From assembly GCA_035235625.1 (NCBI GenBank), contig CP141149.1:27459753-27523752 (forward strand): 64,000 nt of DNA, in the 5' to 3' direction. Source of the DNA: Saururus chinensis (taxonomy: Eukaryota; Streptophyta; Magnoliopsida; Piperales; Saururaceae). Positions 12,201 through 23,093 of the stretch are shown piece by piece (positions within the stretch are counted from its first letter, which is position 1; the number at the start of each line of letters is the position of its first letter). A program made the position numbers and the translations under genes. The notes under the pieces are model-generated. The model ran no database searches and was not told the origin of the DNA. It saw only the letters and a program-made list of their open reading frames with translations.

Positions 12201-14061
12201 CGTGGCTACTTGCACACGCGGCTAAAGGGAGAGGAGAGGGGGCTAGACGGCATCGGCCCAAAGCTCATAAGGGCGGTAGGGCCATGCCCAAGGGTGGTGA
12301 TCAGCAATACGGCCTTTGCCGTTGTCGTGCCGAGGCAGGCCAACTAGAGGCCAATCGGCGTCCGGCGAGGGTAAGACGGTCAAAGGGCAACACGTGGCGC
12401 TCTCTATAGAGCGGTCAGACACAATCGGCAGAGGGGAACCTGGCCCATGCCAAAAGAAGAGGGGCGGTGCCGCACTAGGGTGGCCAGCCATCCCCAGGCT
12501 GAAACCTGCCACACTAAGGTGGTCCAAGGGTGTTCGACATCCAACGATGCCCAATGGCCCATAATGGGTGGAAAACCCTAGGGCACAACGACGAACAGGG
12601 TTTACTGGCGGCTCTGGCCGACTCCATCGTGGCCCTAACGGCCGGGAGAAGCTATCTCCGGCCAGAGGTGACTGCCAAAGTCAACCGCGACACGCCGGAC
12701 AAATAGCATAGTGGGGAGCAAAGGCTCGGTTTTTTTGAGTGAGAGCACCCGAGCAAGGGATGCGGATCGGGCTCCGACAAAGCGGAGGGGACGGAGGCTA
12801 AACCGGTCTGGATGGGGCCGTTCCTGGGCCATCGCCTAGGCCGGGGCGGAGCCCACAACGACCGGACTGGCCTCACCGGCCAACGACAGTGGCGACAACT
12901 CAACGAAGAATCCGCCCACAATAGGGTGCAAATCAAACCGGGCGGAGCGGCCAAGGGGGTGGCCGAGCTAGCTGGGGGTCGGCCTTGCAGTCACTGGACC
13001 GCGGCTGGCCGGACGAAGGCCAGGCGGAGCCGTCTTCGGACAAAGGCAGCAACTTCCGGCCTCTGTTCCACCAAAATCAATCACAGGCGGAACAGTGGAG
13101 GTGGAGGCATCTGGTCGGAAGAAAAATGCACAGGGGCGGAGGTGGAGGTGGAGCTGACCAGTTGGGGGCCGTCCCTGGCCGTCGCCAGTCCGGGGCGAAA
13201 CCCACGGTGGTCAGATGGCCACTGCCGGCCATCACCGGCGGCGACAAGGCTCAGAACAGAGGAGCACAATTCGTTCGGTGAAAAACAGAGCAGAGGCAGA
13301 AAATGGGTGGGGCGGCAGAGTAGAGGCCACTGGGGCCGGGAGGGGTGGCCTGCCGCCATCGCCGGCCCAAGGCGGAGCCGTGGCCGGCCGTTCGGGCCTT
13401 GGCGGCCCACGGCGGCGGCTCAGATCGCCAAACGCAGAAGCAAACGGGGAAGACAGGGGCGGACGGAAATGAACGGGGAGGCCGAACCAGGTGGCGCCGT
13501 GCTGGGTATGGCCGTCCCTGGCCGTCGCCAGGCCGGGGCGGAACCCACGGCGGCCGTCCGGCCACTGCCGGCTATCACCGGCGGCGGTAGATCAAAATAC
13601 AGAGGGGAGAGGGCTCACCGGGGGAGGAGGCGGCGCGGCCGTCGGGGCCGGGATGGTGGCCCCCCTGCCGTCGCACGGCCGGGCCGGAGCCAGTGGCGGT
13701 GGCCCTTCGGCCCACCGGCGGCCGGCGGCGGCTGGGACAAGGAAAGGCCGGAAGGGGGGTGGCGGGGTACTGTTCACTCTCCAGAGGATTCCGGATCGAG
13801 CCCGATCTTTTTTTTTTCCTTTTTTTTTTCTTTTCTCCCAGTTAATCTCTGCAATTTTCACTCTTCAACGATTTTTCACTCCAAAATCATGCGTCGAGGC
13901 CTGTGGCCCACGACTGACCCGAGACCCAGCTCTACGGTTAAAAATGCAGCAGAAAAACATAGAAATACAAATACGCTGAAACGTCATATTTTTCTGCCGA
14001 AAATATCCAGAAAAATAGCAAGAAAATCGCAGAAAATCGTAGAAAAATCAGGGACGTTACA
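9226..14061 (-). mobile_element. Family C solo LTR (copy C-), intact, inverted
   Basis: 4,836 bp reading TGTAACGTCC...GGGCGTTACA on the minus strand. It is flanked by a perfect 5-bp target duplication GGTTT (9221-9225 and 14062-14066). It is inserted into C+ about 385 bp before that copy's end, in the opposite direction. No gag, protease, reverse transcriptase or integrase is recognisable. TG...CA ends with a 5-bp duplication and no internal region define a solo LTR. A length near 4.8 kb is long but known for some plant Ty3/gypsy lineages. The GC-rich half (about 12000-13790) carries diverged tandem blocks. Confidence 0.85.
12640..13790. repeat. GC-rich diverged tandem blocks in C-
   Basis: Blocks rich in GGCCGG, GCCGTGGCCGGCC and CACCGGCGGC recur at about 12830, 13150, 13310, 13490 and 13640. 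Composition is sharply GC-rich against an AT-rich background. C+ has a shorter version at 4840-5480, and the third C copy at 62850 seems to lack it. The longest open frame of the region (12812-14068, 418 codons, rich in Arg, Gly and Ala) runs through these blocks and off the end of the LTR. I do not consider it a gene. Confidence 0.7.
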
Positions 14062-15255
14062 GGTTTAACCTTGACTCTATGTGAGTATATTTGGTGCTAC
14101 ACGATCTGATGTATTGGGTGAGATGAGATTTAAGTGTTCATATCTTCTAGACTTTTAATTTGGATCAAATAGTAGACTATTTATGGGACTTGTACTCGGG
14201 GACGCCTGAGAGTTATTTGTATTTAAAAAAAAATCCATGATCATGGTAATTTAGTTGTACGTTTGTTTTCGAGTAATGCCTGAGGATATTTGATTTGGTG
14301 GTACGATGTTTAACCGTATGATGTTTTAAATTATAAACTATTTATACATGTTTTGATTTCATCATTTTGACTCCGACTCATCGTATTATATTAAAAAAAA
14401 TTTATTTGAGTTTTAAGAAAAAAGGATGAAAAATCTCGGGCGTTATAGTTTCAGCCCGAGGGTGCCAAACATACCCGTGCTGTTTCCCCTTTCCAGAGTA
14501 TCAAACTCGAGGAGTTGAAGCTTCCATTGTGTAGAACACCATCGAATTAGCTAAGAACGCCTCTTGAACTGCCAAAATTGGACTTAAAATGGTCCAAAAA
14601 ACTTATCGGGGAAATTACACATGTTTCCTATTTGTAGAGGAAAATTGAGCGAACAGAGTGACATGCGCCTTTGAAGCAGTGACATGGCAGGTTCATCTCA
14701 TGATGTTCATCCCCACATATTGCGCTAGGAGCACGCGACCCTACCGTGAAGATCCGCTGCGCATCAAGCGGACAACTCGTGTTAGCACAGGCCCCACGAT
14801 GTGCAGCGCAACTCGAGCTCCGGCTCACGCAAAGCAGCTTGCACACCACGTCTTGCCAACTGTTGGCGTCATCAATGAAGTCAACAAATTTGTCTTTTTT
14901 CCTATTATTTTATTTCTATATTATTCTAACTTCAAAATACGATATATTCCTACCATGAAGTCGGAATCACGCATTATTGATACCGATAAACTCGTATCAA
15001 CGAGCTATTAAAAAATAGACAATATATAGGTAGGTTATCCAACACTTTCTAAGTAGGTCTCACCCATATAACACACTTTACAATGTTGTAAATTTGGCTC
15101 CCAACATTCATTTCGTACAATTTTCAATTTGTTATACTCATTATGTCGAGCTCTACCAATATACGGGGATTTCATACTTTAAAACCTCCTAAATCTTTAT
15201 CTATAGTTACCTCTAACCCTTCGGGTTACACATAATTGAAACATGGGGTGTTACA

Positions 15256-16489
15256 AACCCACATTTCCTATCAAATCAAACAGTGTAAGGCCCATAATAT
15301 AAAGAAATAGGGTGTAGGAATATTATTTTCCTAGTGAACTTTCATTATTTCACATATTTAAGGCCTCAATAGCTTTTACAAAGTTATAAAATGTGGTTCA
15401 AGGGCTGGTTTTTTATTTTGAAAACACGCACCAATTGACGCACTCACTGGTGTCAATTAACACTATGTTAAGCCAGCCATACACACCAACTGACTAGAAT
15501 ATATATGGCTTTGATTATTATACTTTGTTGTGCATTGGGTTTGTCATTTTGAATTCTACAACATATAAAAATTCAAAAAACAATTTCGAGTTATATTAAG
15601 TTTTACTTCAAAATACCATAATTGTCAATGAAATTTTTGATATTAAAGCACCGAACTTGGATTTAAAATATCTTGAGCTACTTAACTTTGATGTATATAA
15701 AGTTAATCTTGTACAATTCATATTGTAGAGGTACTATATGCAAATATTTCACTGAATAAATCAACATGTAAAGCAATTTATGGCTATTAATGTATCAAAT
15801 ATATCATCTTTCCCTTCTAGAGCATAATGAAATAACACATGTTAATACACAATTTTAATTCATTTAAAAAGATAACACAATATTTAATCCCCATTCTACC
15901 TATTATAGTCCAGTTCAAGAATTTTTAGTCATTTACCATATTTCTTGATGTGCTATGTATTATTTAACACTTCATCACTCTAGATTTAAAAGTTTGTATT
16001 TGAAAAACCAATTTTGACTATTAATTTTGAACGGAGAGAATGGGATAATTTTCATAGGGAATAATTGCCCATGAAACACTAGCTTGCCCTCTGATATTAC
16101 TCCAATGACATGCGGTGAGCCTAATGCACGTATCCCATGTGCAGCGAACACATGCTAGAAAGACTCTAATTCAAGTATTCAAATTAACCATATTGCAAGA
16201 ATAAACACACATGATACATGTAAATATAAATGTTAAGAAAAAAATAAAACAAATTTTAAATTAAAATATGTATTGAACAAAGGTTTGCCTTGCGTATTAT
16301 ACATGGTTTCAATATCATAATGAGAATGAATTATATGTATATTTAATTATAAATATCTTAATTCTCATTTCGCTCTTATTACTTGAGCCATGTGAGGGCT
16401 ATGTTGGACTAAGTGCGTGGGTTTTGCGTGGACTAATACTTAATTTGTAGTCATTTATTTTCTCATTTCGCTCAACACAACTCCGTGTT
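15256..16489. other. AT-rich intergenic DNA, no gene
   Basis: No coding sequence is recognisable. A TGTAAGGCCC at 15284 could be the start of an LTR whose end is the A-like remnant at 16490-16604. I saw no target duplication to support that. Confidence 0.4.
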
Positions 16490-16604
16490 AACTATCCAAT
16501 TAGGGGTTAAGTCTTCCGCAATCGAATGTTACTTCATCGCACTGTGTGCTGTCCTCCCCTTGGATTGGGTCCGGCTCGGGGTTGGTGGGTGCCGGGGCGT
16601 GACA
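16490..16604 (+). mobile_element. Remnant of a family A LTR 3' end
   Basis: This short stretch matches the last 115 bp or so of the A LTRs at 48160-48280 and 57455-57567. It has GGGGTTAAGTCTTCCGC, then CCTTGGATTGGGTCCGGCTC, then GGTGCCGGGGCGTGACA at the end. The rest of the LTR is too diverged to trace. An 80-codon open frame across it is not a gene. Confidence 0.55.
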
Positions 16605-18131
16605 ACCATCACTATATATAAATTGATCGAAAAACATACCACCCACAATCCCAATTGCCCAAATGCTGCAACCAAACAACACATGAACATACCCAATATA
16701 ATTAATACTAGAACTTTTGCAAGCTAGAAACAAAACCAGTAAATCATATAATGAAACTTAACTACCAATACCTAACTCAACACACAAACTAGCATCAATG
16801 TCTATAAATTGATGAACAACCCCCAAAAAAAGATGACCCACAAACAAAAAATTTCCCCTAAGTTGATAGAAAAGTTCCAAAGCTTCATTTTTCTTAGCCA
16901 AAGTGAAAATTTTAATAGATACCCAGTTGCAAGTTGCAGCTTACCAACTTTTTCACGATAGCAAAAGAAAGAGGTAAAAATCAAGACTTTCAGACATTTG
17001 TAACTTACCAACTCTTTTACAATATCTATCTCTTTAGAAACCTTACACCATCATTATCTCAAACCTATAAGCTAAGGTAGGTGTGTTAAGAAAGGTGGAA
17101 CTAAGAAGGACAAAAAGGGCCCAAAGAAGGATATTTACAAGGTAGAAAGAGAGACAAAGAAGGTGAAAAGGAGAGATGAAAAAGGTGCTACCTTGAGATC
17201 AGGCGACGAGGGACGATTAACCACTGCCAAGAAGCAGTGGCAATGAGCAACTTCTCCGGTAAAGTGGGTAGGGGGTCATTTCCCTTCCAACAAAAAAGCT
17301 AATGCATGGAAGAGAAGGTGAAAGAACTTATATTCTTTGCATAGAGATATGCACAAAGTCTCAACCCGCGGATTTTCTCCCAAAATCCATGGGTCGAGGG
17401 GTGGAAAATTTCGGGCCCTGGTTTCCACACCCTTTCTCCCGCTTTTTACCCCACTTTCCCTTTCCACACTTCACCAAAAGAAGAAAATATGGAGATTTTA
17501 AATAGAATCATTTCCTTTCTCCCAATTCCCCTAATCCAAACATGGTGATGACATCGGGTCAAGTTTTTCCAAATCTAAACTCATTATTATTTAAGAAATA
17601 GTAACCCAAACTTGACCCAACTTGAATATATTAAACCCATACCAATCAAACTGCCTTCTTAGATTTTTATTTTATTTTAATTTTTTTGAAATGAAACCTT
17701 CTTAAATCATAAAAAAATTTAAGATATTAAATTATTATTTAGGCTTTATCTCTTACCCGTTAAAATAAATTTAGCTTTATAGCCTTACTTGAGTCAGGTT
17801 GGATAATCTGAAAGACTGAAGCCCAAACCTAATATAAATACCTATTCGGGTTTAATATAAAAATTCAAATCCGACTCAGGGTCGGGTTTTTCCATACACC
17901 CGACCTGACTCGAAGTCGAGCCATACCAAATTTGAGTTCGGCGTCACCAACTGACTTTCAACTTTCAAGCTGCCAGCCGAGCCAAGTCTAACAATCATAG
18001 CTTGCGTTGATGGACGGGTCAGTTCAACGTTTTGAAAACTATCGGCTCGCCCCACTACGCCTCCACCGTAGCCGCCAAATAAGCTACAAGCGGAGGCCCA
18101 TGCTGGCCATTTTCCCGCGCCGCCGGGTGCG
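16605..18131. other. Upstream region of the pseudouridine synthase gene
   Basis: AT-rich sequence without a recognisable gene, leading to the start codon at 18132. The last 250 bp become more GC-rich and probably contain the promoter and 5' leader. An out-of-frame ATG at 18007 opens a frame that overlaps the real start. I saw no clear TATA box. Confidence 0.4.
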
Positions 18132-21100
18132 ATGCAGAAACTGGTTATCCGCCGTCGAGCCCTCCTTTCTGTGGCGGTCCGGCACTTCTCCAGGGTCAGG
18201 CCTCCGCCGCCGGCCAGCGCTGCCCCCATCATCCGCGTCTCCAACAACGTCGCCCGCCTCGGCGCCCCCAAACCCAACCCCAAGGCCAGACAGCTCCTCT
18301 CCCTTCCTCCATTTCCCGCCAGCCCCCTGCCCGGAAAAAACCCTGGAAGCCCCGCTGAAGTGGCCCGGGTGACCGCCATCTCCTGGGTCAAGCACTACTT
18401 CGCAGACACCCCTGGAAGCGTGATTCAGAGTCATTTCAACAAAGGCTTGGTATTGCTTGCCTGTCTCCCTCTCGTATACTAAGGTTTTTCGGATGAGATT
18501 CTCTCCAATCGATTAATGGTGAATGCGTAATTGATTTTCGAATAGAATGTTATTATTGATTCTGGAATTGTACTTGAAAAGCTTCACGCGGTTTCTATGT
18601 CAAAGCAGTTCTCTCCTCTTGGTCTTTACAATCCAGACGGGCAGTACTAATAACAACAGAAAGCTGAATATTTAACTTTCAAGCGAGAAAATTAACTGTA
18701 GGAGGATTGGCTGTACATATGTGCGAGGTGGAATTGATGGATACAATTAGGCCGAGTTGCTGAATTACGTAAAACTGCAAAAAAAGGCTTTTTTTCCAGC
18801 TCTTTTAGGCTACTTTTTATTTTTTATTGTTAACCTAATGTTCTTGCACCCATGTTTTTTGATTGTTCGTTTTGGAAAGAAACGGCTTTTGCATTGGTAT
18901 GCATATAACTGAGAAATGAGCTTTTCTATGACACACATGACAGAAATTGTTTTTGGAGCTATAATTTTGCTTTGGTGCCAAATGTTATTTGTTATGGTCT
19001 ATACCTTAGTTTGTGTGGTTATATTGTCTCATACAAGGTTCAAGTAGAAAGTTCAGATTCTAACCGTTTGACGAGGGAAAAGTTGTTTGGAGGAAAATGC
19101 TTGAGAAAGGTAATATTGGATTTTTTTGACGTTGATAAAATTGTTCATAGATGTATATATGTCCTATGTCATGATTGTTTGCGTTCTGAGTGTTTTATTC
19201 AGTCTGAATGACTTACATACTGTATCTCATACTATTAGCAACCACACTAAATGTGAACCTTCTTCCATCAATGATTTTATATAGGAAAAAGTTAGTACGA
19301 GCTTGGGGCTTACGCGGGTCAACGTGAGCCTGGGCTTTGAGAGTAATCTAACAGCGCAAGTTGTCTGCCCCCTGAGTTATGTGTGCCATTGGATCGAAAT
19401 TCTGTGGCCCACAAAGCCCAGGCGCATGCTGGCGCATGTTAGCTCGGGCTCTTACAAACAGGACTCTTTTATATATATTAATTTATAGCGCTAGTACGTT
19501 TCATGCAGGTTAATTGTAATGAAGCCATGGAGCCAGGCATGTTAATCCACATACCTGTATCTGTTGCAGAGGCTAAGATCTCTAAGAGATTTGACACCAT
19601 CCCAACTGCAACTCTTTATCCAAATGCAGATGAGATAGAGTATTTACAAAGGCTTGTAATTTACAAGGCACGTTCTTCTTACTTGGTTTGGCCATATTCC
19701 CATTTGGCATCAATGTTTCTAATATATTTTACTTGTACACTATGCATTATAATTTCTGATGGGGATTCATGTGGTTAATTCAATCTGATCACATGTACTT
19801 ATAACATTTTAAATTGGGTAATATAGGATTCTGCTATACTCGTGCTAAATAAGCCACCAAAAGTTCCAGTCAAGGTTAGATTCTCATGACCTTATCATAT
19901 AAGCTTTTGTTTTTTTATCATATATTTCATGTTTCCCGAGGTTTTTTCACCTTTTTTCTTTTTTCATAAGTGTATATGTTTGTGCAGGGACATCTACCAG
20001 TTCATAATAGCATGGATGCTTTGGCAGCCGCTGCATTATCTTATGGTTACGAAGAAGGCCCTAAATTGGTGAGTTCCAGAAGACGAAATTTCCTTTATAT
20101 TTATGCCAAAGTGATTATGTGTTTTGATTGATTTGTTGATTATGGTGTAGCCATATTTGATGATTGTGAAATTTCAGTTGTCTTAATTTAGATTCTGCAC
20201 CAGAATAATGCAGTGTCAATGTTGATTATGGTCAGTTTTACTGTTACCCCATTAATCAAATAAAAAATCTAGTGACATTTGAGGGACTTTGTAAATCTTT
20301 CAAAGTTCATTATTTTGCTGATTATTTTTATTTGGACTTTTATTTTTTGTCCGACTAAAAGAAACAAGTATTGATTCACTAGTTTTAAATTTTATTATAA
20401 TATAAGAAGTTTCATATTTAAATACAAGTGAAGGCAAGTTCGATGATAAGAACTGTTGGGAATAATCTGGGTTGTAAATTGGAGTGAAATGGGGGAAAAT
20501 CAGAGGGAAAGAGGAGAAATTGGGACATAGGAGAGAAGGATGGTTTCGATAGAACTTCTGCTGCTAAAATTATTCGAACTTTTAATTGATTCTCCAAATC
20601 TGAAAACAAAGAGGAACCTGACACCAACATATGGAAACTAACCTGGCCTTTTGTGGGCCCACTCAAATACTTAAGGTACATTAATTGACATCCGCTCATC
20701 TAATCTATTCCTCAGCCATCCAAAATAAAAATAACTAAAGCAAATAAAGAGAATACTAATGGTTCTAATAGGTCAGACTATTCTACTTTTTATGGTATCG
20801 TTCATATCAGAAAGCATTTGATGGATAAATCTAGATTTTTTTAGGTAAGCAATATTTGAGTTAGTGATTGTCTCAACTCTTAACTAGAGGCTGTCTTTTT
20901 ACATATTTTTCTTGGCTGTAATATGTATTAGGTGCATCGACTTGACAGAGAGAGCAGTGGCATTTTGTTGATGGGGAGAACAAAGGAAAGCATCGCTAGA
21001 CTTCATTGGTTATTCACTGATATAAACTTATCAAAAACATCTTCTAAGGTAATTTTGTAAATATCTTGTATTTGTAAATATCACTTACTCACCCTGACGT

Positions 21101-22516
21101 TGAGGTCAAATCCTCTCAGCATTGATTGCTATGGAAAAATTAGTTCGTGCTCTGTTGAGCATGCAGTAGAAAAGTTATCAACCTTTTTATACGTTTACCT
21201 TTTTTAGTGGCATAACTGGTGAAAGTGAGTTTCCTAACTAGTTAATAGGCATGGAATGATGCTTGTGAAGCTACAGCACTGAGGTATTGGGCACTGGTGA
21301 TAGGTACTCCCAAACAAAGAGAAGGTGTCATTAATTCTCCCCTTTCAAAGGTAATCATTTTTCGTCCAGTGACTAGTTTAATGTATCTGATGAACTTGTA
21401 AAATATCCCTACCTCTAGCGTCTACTTAGCCTATCAATTATAGAAAAACAGATTATTTTTAGAAGATTAGCATCTATCTTTAGGTGTTCAGATAGTTGAG
21501 TACTGTACCTATCTTTCTCCTGCTCCATTTTCGTTTGATTCTTTAAAATTCTACGAATATGATACAGTCCTTCAGACATAAGAATATAGAGTTGTAAATA
21601 GAACAATCTTCTGTAAGTGCAGGTCCTCTTGGATGGTGGCAAAACAGAAAGGATAATTATGGCTCATCCTTCTGGCCTTGATGGTTCCCTGGAGGCAATA
21701 ACTGAATATCGAGTAATGGGGCCTACCATTAATGGTTGCTCTTGGGTTGAGTTGCGGCCTATAACTGGCCGTAAGCACCAGGTACATACGGTGACGTGTT
21801 CTTCCACTGACTGTGATATGTCATCCTCGCCTCGAACTATCAACATTTTGTGTTAGGATGGTGATATTCTACGCCCCCTTTCCTACAAGTCTTACACCAC
21901 TTATCATTTAACAGGGAAAAATAAATTTTATGTTATTAAGTAAAACTTACCTTGACTATCCAAAGGTGGTTTAAAGCATATGGTGTAGAGAATATGAAGT
22001 ATGAATATATTTTCCTTTGTGTTATTAGTTGCCTTAGACTATTCTAAATTTCACCCAAATGATGGATCAAACTGTTTAGATCCGAACTTTGTGCGAACCT
22101 GATTGTTCCTGACTACTAGTGCAAAACGGAATTTGCAGCTGCGGGTCCACTGTGCTGAAGCACTTGGCACTCCAATCGTCGGTGACTACAAATATGGGTG
22201 GTACGCCCACAAACGGTGGAAGCAGATGCCGCGAGCTGATTTTGACCCAGTGACTGGGGAGCCATACAAGCTACGAAGACCAGAGGGTTTGGACGTCCAG
22301 AAAGGGAGCGTCTTGTCGAAAGTCCCCTTGTTACATCTCCACTGCAGAGAGTTGGTTCTTCCCAACATCGCAAAGTTTCTTGGAACTTTCGCAGTCCAGG
22401 AGGGGAACGGCCCCATTCGTAACTCCAAAGCAAAGCCAGATGTTCTGCGGTTCGTGGCGCCAATGCCATCACATATGAAGATTAGTTGGAATCTCATGTC
22501 TTCTTACCTTGTATGA
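18132..22516 (+). CDS. RNA pseudouridine synthase, plant mitochondrial (PUS4-like)
   Basis: It converts uridine to pseudouridine in RNA and belongs to the RluA-type family. It matches the plant mitochondrial 'RNA pseudouridine synthase 4' group in motif order and length. Nine exons, joined by frame and phase: 18132-18449, 19038-19109, 19509-19667, 19827-19874, 19988-20068, 20932-21048, 21249-21350, 21623-21781 and 22139-22516. All junctions are phase 0 and give 477 aa. The first 20 residues are Arg-rich without acidic residues (MQKLVIRRR), fitting a mitochondrial presequence. Residues about 95-183 form the N-terminal (S4-like) part. Residues 184-199 hold VLNKPP, and 227-235 hold HRLDRESSG with the catalytic Asp at 231. 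ELRPITGRKHQLRVHC spans the exon 8/9 junction, and the C-terminus ends MSSYLV, as is usual in this family. Intron 3 begins with GC. The next gene starts 577 bp downstream. The substrate RNA cannot be told from sequence. Confidence 0.93.
19668..19826 (+). other. GC-AG intron (pseudouridine synthase intron 3)
   Basis: The donor is AAG|GCACGT and the acceptor is ATATAG|GATTC. Frame and family alignment require LVIYK to be followed directly by DSAI, which fits only this donor. No usable GT site nearby keeps the frame. Confidence 0.85.
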
Positions 22517-23093
22517 CCATTAACAATCCATCCTTCTTATGCATTTGTTTGCGATAATCTTATCACATAATAACGTTATCCTAAGGTTTGTCTCGTTTCA
22601 TGGGCGCAAATGAGACCTCTGCCACTTGCTCTCATGCAGACATGCGTGGTTTGCAAGAGGGGCCCGCACTAATGACGCAGACAAAGTAAGCCGCTGCCCC
22701 CTGGATGTGCGTATACGGTATACCAGACAATTATATCGCTTGCCGCCCGTATGCCTGACAAAGATATTGGTGTTCACTTGCCCAGGGGCGGTGCTCCTGC
22801 TACGTGGGAAGTGCGCGATCGGGGGCTTCTGTCGCGGCAGATGGTCCTGCTGCCCGTCTCCTGTCCCGGGTCCGGCACTTCCCGCTCGCCTGACTGTGAG
22901 GGGTAAATCGGTCATATTGGGGCGCTTCCACTTATATATTGATCTCCTTGTCGTCGTCTGCGCGTGCGTTTGGTCCCTCCGGGAAAGAAACCCCTAATAA
23001 GATTGGCACAGTGAGCAGACGATCCACGTACCCTACCTTCTTCCTTACTGGACTGGAGAGAAATGCAGTGACAATCCAGTTATGCAAACCGCA
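22517..23093 (+). promoter_or_regulatory. Compact intergenic region and helicase promoter
   Basis: 577 bp between the stop of the pseudouridine synthase and the helicase start codon. They read in the same direction, so it must hold one 3' end and one promoter. A TATA-like TTATATAT at 22932-22939 lies about 155 bp before the ATG. A GGGCCC element is near 22660, and the middle is GC-rich. The presumed leader has a two-codon upstream frame (ATG at 23063, stop at 23069-23071). An in-frame ATG at 23082 would add four residues to the helicase. The transcription start is not known. Confidence 0.55.

Larger units (their letters stand above)
4598..14447 (+). mobile_element. Family C LTR-type element (copy C+), interrupted twice
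   Basis: It begins TGTAAGGTCCCTGATTT at 4598 and ends GGGCGTTATA at 14447; the expected end, seen in C-, is GTTACA. The flanks ATTTC (4593-4597) and GTTTC (14448-14452) are a 5-bp target duplication with one mismatch. It lies inside B1. Its own sequence occupies 4598-5504, about 6911-9225 and 14067-14447. The rest is a family E insertion and the inverted C- copy. It holds a GC-rich stretch (4840-5480), short tandem repeats (8270-8460 and 8655-8935) and no gag or pol, so I read it as a solo LTR. Several GC-rich open frames on both strands are not genes. Confidence 0.8.
3520..15255 (-). mobile_element. Family B solo LTR (copy B1), split by a C element
   Basis: The two ends of this LTR lie at about 3520-4597 and 14448-15255, with a 9.85 kb C element between them. 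It shares its order of motifs with the B LTRs at 40379 and 50130: a CTACRAAGCTT block, a stretch rich in AGCATATC-like words (about 3960-4140), a tandem repeat of about 57 bp (GAAGGYGAYAGACAAAACCTCC type, 4265-4575), then a block near 14500 with TTGGACTTAAAATG. The right end is GGGGTGTTACA at 15245-15255. Orientation is inferred from the complete B element at 40379-59830, whose PBS and PPT read on the minus strand. The left boundary is approximate, and I found no clean target duplication. Confidence 0.65.

Noticed and set aside
12812-14068. 418-codon open frame on the + strand
   Set aside because: It runs through the GC-rich tandem blocks of the C- LTR and past its end. Composition is Arg/Gly/Ala-rich with no domain, and GC-rich repeats keep all frames open. 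Not a gene.
15284-16604. Complete solo LTR from TGTAAGGCCC to GGCGTGACA
   Set aside because: Only the last 115 bp match family A. The 5-bp flanks (AACAG and ACCAT) do not match, so I kept only the end as a remnant.
18007-18372. 121-codon frame starting before the pseudouridine synthase
   Set aside because: It is out of frame with the recognised protein and overlaps exon 1. There is no similarity to anything known to me.
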